From Gamarada debralockiae (lineage: Eukaryota > Ascomycota > Leotiomycetes > Helotiales > Hyphodiscaceae), in NCBI GenBank assembly GCA_002803225.1, contig NXFV01000014.1:1-64000 (forward strand): a stretch of 64,000 nucleotides of DNA, in the 5' to 3' direction. This document shows, piece by piece, positions 54,537 to 64,000 of this stretch. The translations under genes and the position numbers were made by a program. Position 1 is the first letter of the stretch. The number at the start of each line of letters is the position of its first letter. The notes below the pieces were generated by a model. The model was not told the origin of the DNA, made no database searches, and worked only from the letters and a program-made list of their open reading frames with translations.

Positions 54537-56016
54537 TTTCCAATACTCGGTATGGTCGACCTCCAGTAGTGACGTCCGATTCTCCGCACCTCTTGCTTTC
54601 CAAGGACGGAACATATCTGTAAGCGATGGACAGAATCGAGTCATTTGTCCACAGAATAACCCAAGTTAGTGCTCCTCCCTTCTTGTGAACGTTACTAACA
54701 ACCCATAGCTTGGCAGCTGGAAGTCATTCCCACCGTACTCGGCGAACTCCTAGGTCAAATTATTACCAATCTCACAGACTTTCTAACGAATATTACTTCA
54801 ACTTTGAACATAACCCTCCCAACACCAAGCACCCCAACCTCCGAAGATTGCCTATTTCTCGACGTCGTCGTGCCCGAGAAGATCTTCAACTCTACCACAG
54901 CATCGGCGCCAGTACTAGTCTGGATATATGGCGGTGGATACACATCCGGCTCCAAGATATCGGCTGAGGATCCTGCAGGTTTCATAGTCAGGAGTTTAGA
55001 GAATGACGGGTAAGGAGTCGTTTATGTCGATATGAATTATCGATTGGGTCTCTTCGTATATATCCCTCCTACCCTTCAAATATTCAAACTGAGTGAGGGT
55101 TTTAGGGATGGCTTTCCCGCTCCTTCAACGTAACCTCCAACACCGAACATCTAGACCAAAGAGTCGTACTCGACTGTGCACAGCAAAATATTCATCTCTT
55201 TGGCAGCGATCCCGCTCGCGTCACCGTAATGGGAGAGTCAGCTGATGGAGGCTCAATCATGCATCACCTCACATCCTACGCTGGTCAAGGAACTGTTCCA
55301 TTCCAGCAAGCTATTCCACAAAGTCTCGCGTTCCGGCCCGTCGTGCCTTCTCAAGCCGAGACGTCCTTTAACCAAGTCCTGGACATCGCTTCCAACATCT
55401 CTAAAACTCCCATTACATCCGCTGAGGAACTTCGAAAGCTGCCGTTCGAGACTTTGTACCTGGTGAACTGCATTACGACGGGCAATTCGCAGTATGGATT
55501 ACATGGGGATCAGCCGTTGATCCTATACCGGGATCTTACGTCCCAGACTTTCCCACCGCCAAGTTCTCCACAATCTCCTATATCGCAAACGAGATCTAAC
55601 CACCAATTTCGACTGAACATACGGTTACGAAACACAGCTCTAACGCACCTCTCTCTCAGTTGCTGATATTGTTGTAACCCGTAACGCTGCTTCCATCTCC
55701 TCCGCTATACCTTCTTCATCTTCAGCAAGTTTATGCGTATTTTCTTTCTGTGCTATTTGGGTTGTATGGTGCGGATGTTCCGTATATATTTTTCAACAGC
55801 GATATCTTGACTTTTGATTAGGGACCACCGATTGATGGGTGGTTGCGACGAAGTTCCAGGAATATCTGGCCAGCTTTGCGTGAAGGGAAGTCCGAATAGG
55901 GAGGGTGTGCAGGAGTTTGTGATGTATGGCGGGAATGGGATAGTAAGTGCTACTGATAAAGATGAGGTTTGGGGAGCATGTGAGAATCCGGCGGTGAGTG
56001 AAAGGCGTAAGTTTTA
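54537..56016 (+). pseudogene. Type-B carboxylesterase relic
   Basis: From the left: DVRFSAPLAFQGRN, VICPQNNP, an intron-like gap (54666-54708), then a long clean frame with TSEDCLFLDVVVPEKIF and PVLVWIYGGGYTSGSK (oxyanion region). That frame ends in TAA at about 55012, while GVVYVDMNYRLGLF continues beyond it. A second intron-like gap and DPARVTVMGESADGGSIMHH follow; the usual GESAG elbow reads GESAD, with Ser retained. After about 55510 the phase changes (SYVPDFPTAKFSTISYIANE), and later pieces around 55700-56016 lie in other frames. An in-frame stop and at least two shifts mark it as dead. Confidence 0.7.
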
Positions 56017-56238
56017 GGTAGATGCACCTTATTATGTGCGAGTGGTGACGTGGAGATAGTAATAAGTAGATTACATTACTTTATGTCATTATTATACACT
56101 GGACTTCCACAGCTACCTGGTAATGCAGCAGCATCTCCCAATTATGTTCCCAAATTCTTTTCCAACCTCTACGATTATCCGGGATCCCACTCTTTACCTC
56201 CTTTACGTCTCGGGACCTCCACCCCTAGCCGAAAGTCC

Positions 56239-57116
56239 CTAACCCATCACATCCTCAGCCTTCCTCCTCGCCTCCCTGCGCTTCTCGTTCCATGGAAAAT
56301 GCCAGGCTGGGATGGCGAAGAAGCTGTTCGAACCATACGTAATACCAGCGAGCGCAATATACCAAGCAAATAAAGCGGCCTGCAATCCAAACATGCCCCC
56401 GGCCTTCTGGCATGCATCATTCGGGAACACCTCCGGGAGTGTCTGGAGTGAGAAAATAGGAGATGGCGGGCATAAGGAAGGTGAGCCAGACCTGGAAGAA
56501 GAGTAGACGAAGGACAACCGTTGAGCTCAGGGTGAGGAGTCAGAGGAGGAAGGTGAAGATGAACCAGCCATGTAATAATTAGACTGAAAGGAGACAAGAA
56601 AGCGGTGGTGGTTACGGTAAGAATAATCCGAAAGCCAGCTAAATCCATTACCAGTATATTGACCCGCAATATCAAATCTGCCAGGCGTGAGAGCAATTCT
56701 ATGAGAAATCCAGAATCCACCGTATGAAGATATGACGGTGGCACCGCAATGTATTTCCCCGACCCATTTCACTTTCTTCTCCAGAAAATTACTCTAAAAT
56801 CTACAAGCGAACGCCAATCTCACCACATGACCAAGCCTCCATATCTGTATGCGAGAGCCACGGCGATATTGGGCGTGGCGACGCCTCTAGTATGGAAATT
56901 GAGCAGTGAGAGAACGAAAGTCGTGCATGCGAACTCAGCTAATCCATAGGGAGCTCGATTTATGATGTTCTTGGGTGGCTTGTATGTATCTGGCTGGAGA
57001 TAGCCGGCGCAAAGGGGGAGACGGGGACCACTGTCTGCTGCGTTGACGTGGGCGAGGGGTTTCCTCCATAGTCGTAGTGAGCAGCTATGCTGTCGTTATT
57101 TGCTGTTCCTGCCATA
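56239..57116 (-). pseudogene. Ato/GPR1-FUN34-YaaH acetate/ammonia transporter relic
   Basis: From ATG 57116: AAHYDYGGNP, then a base is missing in a C run near 57064 and the next phase continues NRAPYGLAEFACTTFVLSLL and NFHTRGVATPNIAVALAYRY. A GTGAGA donor-like site follows at about 56835. YGGFWISHRIALTPGRFDIA belongs to the next exon, then the frame shifts around 56640. A stop interrupts the following TM segment, and DACQKAGGMFGLQAALFAWY and AIPAWHFPWNEKRREARRKA close the protein. These are standard segments of the six-TM Ato family. At least three disabling changes. Confidence 0.7.
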
Positions 57117-58287
57117 CATTCGGGGTTTTGATGACTGGGGGATGAGTAAAGAGAAAGGAGAGATGAGGGAGGCCAGGAAATATGATGTACTGAAACACTC
57201 GGACTACAATCTATCCGATATGAGTTACCTTGGCCATGCTGATCGATGAAGATATGATAGGTCAAAGTGCATGAAAGATGCGGCGTCGTGAATTATCGTG
57301 TTGAATGACATCGATAGTTGAATAGAAGGGTTATCGCGATTGGAAGACGAGAAGCTGGTGTCGACGGCGTTGAAAATGGCTCTATCTAGACTCCACAACT
57401 TCTCCATTTGGCACGGCAGGGTGTTTGACAACAAGGACCGAGAACTTCATTTGATTTGCTGCTTGAAGCACTTCTTGTGTTAATCATCTCCATTCGACCT
57501 CCGGGTTGCCGGATATGGAATAACATTCGCAACCAACCGTCACTCTTCTGTATCTGCTTTCAAAGATCCCGAGTAAGTCCCAATCTTGGGGATAAAGTGG
57601 AGGGGATGTTTGAAATGTTGCAACTAGCAATACATGGAAGCGCGTGAGATATCTGAGTGGTGGTAAATAAATTTTCAAAGCAGAGACGAAGGTTCCGAAG
57701 ATGGATTGGAGTTTGGTGATGTCAGAGGAAAACAATTATACAAGGCTGCGATTCCAGCCTTGCATAATCTTCACAAAGTTATGCTTTGAGTGTTCGAGCT
57801 CCTTCTGTCAATCGTCCAAGTCCAACACTATTTGCAGTCCTGTTATGGACAGCTCGAAAAGGGAGTGCACCGACTTGCATTGGCGCTAGGAAAGAGCTAT
57901 CATGGTACGTATTCTCGCTGGCCGGAATCGAATTGATGCTAACACATTGAGAAGGAATCCGATGATGGATTTTGGACGATCCCAAGCTCCTGTCTACATC
58001 AGGGCATGACCACCTGCGAATCAAATCAAGCATCACTTGATCACCCTGCGGATGCAACGAGGCACACATGCGAGAAACAGTTCAGAAGGAGTATTGATGG
58101 ATTGGAACGCGATAGTATCCCGGGAACGCAAGAGCCAGCAGCACTATTAACACCACCCGGGGACTGGACACGATCCAAAACACTATCTTGACCTCGTCGG
58201 TGCAAGTGCAGATATCAGGAGAGTAACAGACCCGAAGGAGCAACCTCACGATAAACAAGCTTTATTCTTCTGGCTATCGGAAGTGTC
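57117..58287. other. Intergenic region with no supported gene
   Basis: More than 1 kb of short frames. Around 57780-57960 a plus-strand stretch with an intron-like GTACGT...TTGAG segment gives a helical peptide I cannot place. Nothing else. Confidence 0.35.
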
Positions 58288-59348
58288 CTAAAGTCCAAGA
58301 TGAGGCACCAAACGGTCGCGGACGAAATCCTCGATGCCATGCATCTTCACACCCAACGCCACCACATTCTCATCGGGCAGCTCCTTGCCCTGATACATAC
58401 CCATTTCATTGTATAGTTGATACATGATATCCCGATCAGGGACTCCAGTAGTAGGCAGAGATTCCCAAATGCATTTCTTGCCAGTCACTGTTTCTCTGTC
58501 AGTTACTGCATAAGGTTCCATGGGATGTCTGCTTACCCCGCTCCAGACATTCGATGATGTCTGCCGGTGATACGCGCGAATCAGCACAATACAGTACTTT
58601 GTGATTCAGTTGATGTTTTTTAGAGTCCCATTGGTCGAAGACGGCTTTTGCGATTCCGGAGAGGTCTTTCTCGACATACAGCATGGCTACTATGGTGCGT
58701 GTCAGTGGCTGCAGGATGATTCGAGCGAGAGGCTTACATTTCGTATCCTTCTTTATCACTGTATGACGAAACTCGATCACATCGCTCTCCTTGTTGTACG
58801 CGACATGTTTCCTAAGGACCATGTTCTCGTAGAAATTGCCAGTATAAAATATACTCGCAGAAAGTCCAATTTCTTTGATGTATGCGTCAACGTGGTATTT
58901 GCCCTCATATATCTTGGAGACCAAACGGCCACCTGAGATCTGTGCAGAGCTTGGTAGTGAGCTCCAGATGAAGCACTGGACGCCAGCATCGAATGAAGCT
59001 TTCACTAAATTTCTACCTTGGACTTCCTCACTCCCTGGGTCATCTTTGATTTTCTATGAATTAGTGAGCATTTTTCTCCCAAAGAAACGACTCGCGTACC
59101 GAATCATAGAAGTTCGTGACGCCAAACACTCCCCAACAGTCCTCCACTGCTGCTTTCAAAGTTTCTGGTTTGGTCAAATCTGCCTCGACGATCTCGGCTC
59201 CCAAGTCTGCCAGGGCTTTGGATGAGCTCGACTGTGCATCACGAGTGATTGCGCGCACTCTGTATTCCTCTGGGTATTTGAGGAGTAGCTTGGCGACCGA
59301 CCCTCCTTGGTTGCCAGTCGCGCCCGTCACTGCAATGAGTCTTGGCAT
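58288..59348 (-). CDS. NmrA-like NAD(P)-binding protein
   Basis: 305-residue atypical SDR. Exons 59348..59100, 59053..58738, 58689..58537 and 58487..58288 (introns 46, 48 and 49 bp), all in phase. The start MPRLIAVTGATGNQGGSVAK puts the GATGNQGG dinucleotide loop at residues 9-16, the family's normal place; the ATG 39 bases upstream is less likely. Further pieces are DLGAEIVEADLTKPETL, CWGVFGVTNFYD, DAGVQCFIWSSLPSS, EGKYHVDAYIKEIGL and YTGNFYENM. The active-site Tyr of classic SDRs is absent, as usual in NmrA-like proteins, which act as redox sensors or reductases. Divergent from the amidohydrolase gene at 59923, so they may be co-regulated. Confidence 0.85.
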
Positions 59349-59922
59349 CGTTGTTGCGTGTGCAGTCGACTTGATGTTAGCAGTCATGCTCCTGTCAGTG
59401 CATAAATATCTGTCTTGAGATTTCTTGTCTTGGTCTTGTGGGTTTCCGGTGTTCCTGACAATAGCCTATTCAATGACATTCCAAGACAGAGAGAATGATT
59501 CGATGACAAAAGCTTGCGTATTCTAGAACGAGATTGCTTTGCAATCTTCGTGTTTTCTTGCAAGCGGAGAAGGGCTAGAAGACCGGATGTGGGATCGGTA
59601 GATTGGTAAGGGATGTGTAAATGTGGAGGTGTTCTGGGGCCCCGAATATCGGCAAGTCACATGAACACCAGCGCGGATATCGCTCAATTCGCCAATTCAG
59701 TTCAAGAGGCTCAACGGCCCGGACGGCAATTAGCTTGACATGAAATAGCTCTTTTTCAGCTAGATTATATGGGGAGTCAATGGACGCCGTGCTTCAGCTT
59801 CAGACGATTACGAATATTTATATCTGGGTCTCCCTTTTGATTCATCAAACGTCTCCAGTACCTACCGAGTTGCCGTACCTTTTCTGAATTTTGCATCTGA
59901 CTCCCACGGAACCTGATCCAAC
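59349..59922. promoter_or_regulatory. Shared divergent promoter region, NmrA-like / amidohydrolase
   Basis: 574 bp between two divergent intact genes, with no other gene in it. I could not name specific factor sites. Confidence 0.4.
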
Positions 59923-61362
59923 ATGTCTTCTACTTCCAAAATACTTATTCGTGGTGGTCGCGTTCTGATATGGAGTTCCCAGAAAACTGCGACATTTCCA
60001 GTCCTCGACATAGTCATTGAGGATACGATCATCTCGAAAATTGAACCTCACATCACCCCAGGACCCGACACCAAGGTTATTGAAGCAGCTGGAAAAATAG
60101 TTTGCCCGGGATTCGTCGACACGCATCGTCATCTCTTTCAGTCGCACATCAGAACCTCAGTTGCCAATCAGACACTGCTCGAGTACTGCGGCCACCTTCT
60201 GCTAGGAAGAGTTCTGTTCTACAAGCCTCACGATGTATACCTCGCTCAACTCGGAGCGGCAACCGAAGCAATTCACTGTGGAGTCACGACAGTGCTGGAT
60301 CATTCGCACATCCAACTTTCGGAGGAGCACATCCAGCAATGCATCAAAGCGACCATCGAGTCTGGAATCCGAAGTATCTATTGCTTCGCGCCGTACGGCC
60401 TACCCGAAAGTATCAATCCTTTAAAATTCGCCGAAAATCCACTAGAACTTCATCAAAAGCAGCTAGATTTATTCTACAAGTTGTCGGACCAATTACCACT
60501 TGGTAATTCTACCAATGATGGACGAGTCACACTAGGACTTGGATATGATGGGATCGAGTTCCGGCCTGTCGAGGACTCAAAAGAGGTCTTGGACTTTGCT
60601 CATGCTCGGAAGTATCCGATTACGCTTCATGATGCACACCGTCACAACATGTCTTCAATGAAGTTCATGCGTGCCAATAATCTCCTTTCCGACACCTTGG
60701 TTCTTTCGCACTTTTCTTCGCCTATGGAAGGAGATTATGAAGCTGCCAGAGAGCACGGCGTTGGGATCGCCTGCACTCCAGAATCTGAATTGCAGATGTC
60801 GCACGGATGGCCCGTGGCTTTTCCAGCTATGAGACAGGGTTGTAAGATTGGATTGGGGGCTGATTCAAGCGCGATTTGTAGTGGAGACATGTTCACCGCA
60901 ATGCGAATGTGCTTGCAGATGCAACGCGCTCGAGACAATTCAGAGTATGAAGCAAGGAACAAAATTCCGAAACGACTCCAAGCGACAGTCGATCAAGTAT
61001 TGTACATGGTGACATTAGGTGGCGCGGAAGCTATCCACATGGAGAAAGTAGTTGGTAGTATTGAGGTTGGGAAGAAAGCTGATATTGTGGTTATTGGAAC
61101 GGATTCCCCTTGTATGGTTGGCGGGGCTGATTTAGGGGCCGCGTTGGTAATGCATGCGAGTCCTTCGGATGTGGAGTGTGTGATTGTGAACGGTGAGATC
61201 GTGAAGGGGGGTGGGAAGTTGTTGAGGGTTGAGTGGGAGAAGCTGCGGGGCGAGCTGGTGGAGAATGTTAGGATTTTGGAGGAGAGATGGAAGGATATTG
61301 ACTGGGATAGGAATACGGAGGAGTTGGCGGAGGCGTGGTATATGACTGAGAAGTTGGAGTAA
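59923..61362 (+). CDS. Amidohydrolase-superfamily deaminase/hydrolase (TRZ/ATZ-like)
   Basis: 479-residue single-exon metal enzyme. The N-terminal beta part carries LIRGGRVLIW; the metal site opens with GFVDTHRHLFQ (His68, His70), continues with LHDAHRHN (His236, His239) and LSHFSSP (His263), and ends with LGADSSA (Asp314). This is the usual HxH...H...H...D set of the mononuclear amidohydrolases. The barrel helix ATEAIHCGVTTVLDHSH and the late GGAEAIHMEKVVGSIEVGKK-type segment are typical of the cytosine/chlorotriazine/methylthioadenosine deaminase group. The substrate cannot be read from sequence. Pairing with an NmrA-like gene suggests a small catabolic unit, but that is inference. Confidence 0.85.
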   Translation: MSSTSKILIRGGRVLIWSSQKTATFPVLDIVIEDTIISKIEPHITPGPDTKVIEAAGKIVCPGFVDTHRHLFQSHIRTSVANQTLLEYCGHLLLGRVLFYKPHDVYLAQLGAATEAIHCGVTTVLDHSHIQLSEEHIQQCIKATIESGIRSIYCFAPYGLPESINPLKFAENPLELHQKQLDLFYKLSDQLPLGNSTNDGRVTLGLGYDGIEFRPVEDSKEVLDFAHARKYPITLHDAHRHNMSSMKFMRANNLLSDTLVLSHFSSPMEGDYEAAREHGVGIACTPESELQMSHGWPVAFPAMRQGCKIGLGADSSAICSGDMFTAMRMCLQMQRARDNSEYEARNKIPKRLQATVDQVLYMVTLGGAEAIHMEKVVGSIEVGKKADIVVIGTDSPCMVGGADLGAALVMHASPSDVECVIVNGEIVKGGGKLLRVEWEKLRGELVENVRILEERWKDIDWDRNTEELAEAWYMTEKLE

Positions 61363-62055
61363 GTTCTGAAATAGAAACTGGTTCGGAAGTATGTCCCATC
61401 GAATAAGTCACAATGTCCGCGGTGCTCACCAAAAAAACAAGGTTATTTATCATCGGCATCCAATGCAACCTTTACAGTAATTTTGGATCGAGTCCTAAAT
61501 ATAGTCTTGGTATGTATGTTCGGCGTGGGGAAAAAACAAAACCTACAAAGAAGGGCAGTACCGTTCCACAACACCATCTAATGTTGCCTGCTAGTCCTGC
61601 CGCTAATAATTCTGGTCGCTTGTAGTTGTGGTTCCCCAAATCTTCCTTCCGCAAGGTGTTCACAGTGGGCAAAAGAATGACCACTTGCTCCAAGATCAAA
61701 TTTCCAAATTAAACGCTTTAAAACCTCGTATCATTCAACACTGCCATGTTTTGGTCAAATATTCTTAAAGTTCAGCCTCGTTTCAGGTGTCGTGATGTGG
61801 AATGCTCTGGCACACTGGCCTGCTTGACACCCTATGGCTTCTTTAGCGCCCTTACTCATCATCCGAGTATTTTCTTTTTTATAGCGCACACTGCATTGCA
61901 AACTTGGTCCTCAAAGTTTTGATGTAGTGCAGATTGGGGTGGGATGTTCAAATTCGGCAACAGCCCAATAAATATATTTCCAATATAGTGCCAACAACAA
62001 CAGGGGTAAAGTCTTGCCAACACAATATAGATTTTGGCTACCCTTTTGAATACAC
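61363..62055. other. Intergenic region up to the second TA-type MITE
   Basis: No gene recognised. AT-rich toward the MITE. Confidence 0.45.
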
Positions 62056-62465
62056 TACCGTATTAATTGCTTTATAAGACCACTTCATTCTATAAGAAAT
62101 CCCTTCTATAAGAAATGGTTCTGATTGACTGAAATGCACCATAGGGGTGTTATAAGAACATAGTGGGGTTCCTAAATTCTCACCTCACTAAGGTTTGAAT
62201 CGGTTAATAACCCTCTTATTTTATACCATTTTCAGGGTAGAATCCTTCTGTCGAAAGGAGTGTGCCAACTCTACATCTGGGAGAATAGCTTGATTGTACT
62301 ACGAATGAGAGAAACTCGTACAGATAGGGATATAATTGGATTTCAGCAAAAAAAGTGATAATCAAGGTATAAGAACCTATTTCTCTTATAAGAAATGGTT
62401 CTGATTGGCTGAGAAGCACGAGCTCCAATTATAGGAACTGTTCTTATAAGGCAATTGATACGGTA
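62056..62465. mobile_element. MITE with TACCG/CGGTA ends, copy 2 (410 bp)
   Basis: Same terminal inverted repeat as the 22420-22871 element: left CCGTATTAATTGCTTTATA after TA, right CTTATAAGGCAATTGATACG with GTA next. Interior: repeated ATAAGAAATGGTTCTGATTG words (62112 and 62387). No coding capacity. It differs from copy 1 in the interior but keeps the ends, so the two are members of one family mobilised by an unseen transposase. Confidence 0.75.
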
Positions 62466-63160
62466 CTCCTTAGCCCCCTAGCTCTCTCTGCCACCTTTGC
62501 GCCTTTTGCCCCGCCGCCCTGCGAAGTCTTAAAATAATTTAAAGGGCCATACATAATTTTAGTAGATAATTACACTTCTACGGATCCATTCGTTTGTCCA
62601 CCCTCAAGCATTTTGGTAATAAGTGCGAAAGATTTTCGAACTCTTTTGTTCTCGGCAGAGTAATTTGAAAATGGCCAAGCTTCCACGATCGAACAAGTCT
62701 CCAAATCTTGACAAGCTTTCAAGATACTGTTGTTATGAGAACCCTGATACTGAGGTGCATAAGGCGCTAGTACAAAATAGGTTTCGAAAGCTTCAATTCA
62801 AAATCTCTACCCTTTCCTATGGAGTTCAACCCTTCCCTTATATATACAGATTAGACCTAGCGCTTCGGTCTCCGATGACTTCTCGGCTACCGAATTCGGA
62901 GCTCGTACGTCTCACTAGATATCACCGTACCTTCTACTACAGACCTGCCAACAGATACAACACACTTCCAAAGCATAACAAGCCTCCAAGGCATAACAAG
63001 CTTCCAAGAACAACAAACTTTTGAAGCAAGTCTGTGGCAATCCGTTACCATTCCAGACTTCGGCCCAATCTTGTCGAAATACCCGATCAGAATAAATCGT
63101 AGCCACGCAGACTTAGGCAATATTGCAAACAGAAAAAAAAAACAGGTATACCACCAAAAA
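62466..63160. other. Region between MITE and terpene cyclase relic
   Basis: The frame from 62623 to 63024 ends in a repetitive His/Asn/Lys/Pro-rich tail (LPKHNKPPRHNKLPRTTNF) and has no family motif; likely spurious. Confidence 0.35.
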
Positions 63161-63730
63161 TGGCCAAAATCAGCGACGAACTAGCAAGGTATATTTAGTC
63201 TGCCTCTGAATGAGCAAAAGTACGCAAAGCTCAAAGCTACGGAGCCCCAAATATTCGCCTCATATATCTTCCCGGACGCCGAAATTGATCAGTTGAAGGT
63301 GCTGAGCTACTGGGGTATCTAGATATATGTCTGGGATGACGAAATTGAGGACTTAACAGGTGGATATAGCCATGATTTGGCACTGGGTAAACAATTTTGC
63401 GAAGACATCATTGCTTTCGTGGAGCATCATCTGGGATTTGGCTGACGAGTCGACGAATCATGGAGCCAAATCCTTTGCTTGACACTCTTGCGGTCATATG
63501 GGACAGTGTTCGAAAGTCCTGTTCTAGAGGTTGGAGCCTTCTGTGACTTCAAGACAATCTCCGCTAACCAGAGTAAAGAACAAAGAGCTGTTATGCTGGA
63601 AGAGACAAAGTTCTATGTAAATTCAACCCGCTAAGAACAAGATATTCGTCCGAGCGACATTGTGCCGACCGTCGAGGACTTTCTGAAAGGGCAGTTCGGT
63701 TCTATCAGGCGCTAATATTCGTGGAAAGGA
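63161..63730 (+). pseudogene. Terpene cyclase relic
   Basis: One reading frame stays recognisable through four in-frame stops: SYIFPDAEIDQLKVLSYWGI, stop, IYVWDDEIEDLTGGYSHDLA, CEDIIAFVEHHLGFG, stop, then VLEVGAFCDFKTISANQSKE, FYVNSTR, stop, EQDIRPSDIVPTVEDFLKG, and a stop near 63714. WDDEIED is the aspartate-rich Mg2+ site type of fungal class I sesquiterpene cyclases, and the FYVNST...PTVEDF block matches the region before the second motif. The NSE motif is not found before the sequence changes character near 63731. There are no indels, unlike the other relics. The product is unknown. Confidence 0.6.
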
Positions 63731-64000
63731 TGGGGGTCAGATTTAAATGTGATCCCTCTGAAGGTTGCGACATCTGGAAAATCGCAGAACTCCACCGATG
63801 AGGCATTCAACATGATACTTCAAGGAATTGATCGATTCGAAGGACTTTCAAGCCGAATCTCGGCTCAGATTGATCCTCTTGCAATATTGTCACGTGATAG
63901 ACGAGAAGTAAAGAGAAATGTGGTTGGATTATTAAGGCTGTAAAGACACTAGAGATACTAACGAACAAATCAAGTATAGTAGTCTATACTTATAGACAGA
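63731..64000. other. Unassigned sequence at the right edge
   Basis: A plus-strand frame to 63943 contains FEGLSSRISAQIDPLAILSR and EVKRNVVGLLRL, amphipathic helix-like and perhaps the N-terminal part of another gene. I cannot assign it, and the start is not clear. Confidence 0.25.

Noticed and set aside
62623..63024. 133-codon plus-strand ORF
   Set aside because: Repetitive basic tail, no family motif, no splice context; likely spurious.

Overview
The window is nuclear DNA of a filamentous ascomycete (Pezizomycotina). The evidence is 44-75 bp introns with GTRNGT donors and CTAAY-type branch sites, together with fungal-specific families: a HET-domain protein, a patatin/NB-ARC/TPR NLR, a CFEM/PTH11-type receptor, a Zn2Cys6 regulator relic, a GH51 arabinofuranosidase and a terpene cyclase relic. 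A Leotiomycete is my guess from overall gene content; the sequence does not prove it.

Layout. 1-3469: an NLR-type gene on the minus strand, cut by the left edge, whose C-terminal TPR units are almost identical 126-bp repeats. 5.3-9 kb: a degenerate zincin-like protein, a small transposon-like element, then the DNA primase large subunit (PRI2). 10-15.5 kb: a decayed Zn2Cys6 factor, a Dcr2-type metallophosphatase and an OXNAD1-like reductase. 15.5-22.4 kb: two halves of a broken MFS efflux gene on either side of an intact HET gene and a BTB-like fragment. 22.4-30 kb: a MITE, an RNase H/2EXR fusion gene, and a run of relics (Clr5-like, SDR, scytalone-dehydratase-like, a frameshifted multi-TM protein). 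30.4-35.6 kb: a conserved housekeeping block of mitochondrial-type tRNA m1A methyltransferase, monoacylglycerol lipase, a probable mitochondrial protein and mitochondrial ClpP, arranged as two divergent pairs. 36-39.6 kb: two small mobile elements and a STAND/TPR C-terminal relic. 40-49.4 kb: intact secreted GH51 arabinofuranosidase, a GH5 relic, a CFEM/PTH11 receptor and a second 7-TM protein. 49.4-52.2 kb: gene-poor DNA with a hairpin and a second GH5 fragment. 52.2-61.4 kb: an FAD dehydrogenase, carboxylesterase and Ato/Gpr1 relics, and a divergent NmrA-like/amidohydrolase pair. 61.4-64 kb: a second MITE of the 22.4-kb family and a terpene cyclase relic.

The main theme is contrast. Housekeeping genes (PRI2, DCR2, TRM61-like, MGL, ClpP) have clean multi-exon frames. 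About a dozen accessory genes (transporters, secondary metabolism, esterase, GH5, regulator, STAND) are broken, mostly by single-base indels, and in the terpene cyclase by in-frame stops. Three families of short inverted-repeat elements are interspersed. I did not find a clearly new multi-gene system. The most unusual single items are the NLR with homogenised repeats, the HET protein with a C-terminal Cys/His cluster, the RNase H/2EXR fusion and the X-box-bearing MITE pair. All exon coordinates were read by eye from frame and splice consensus.
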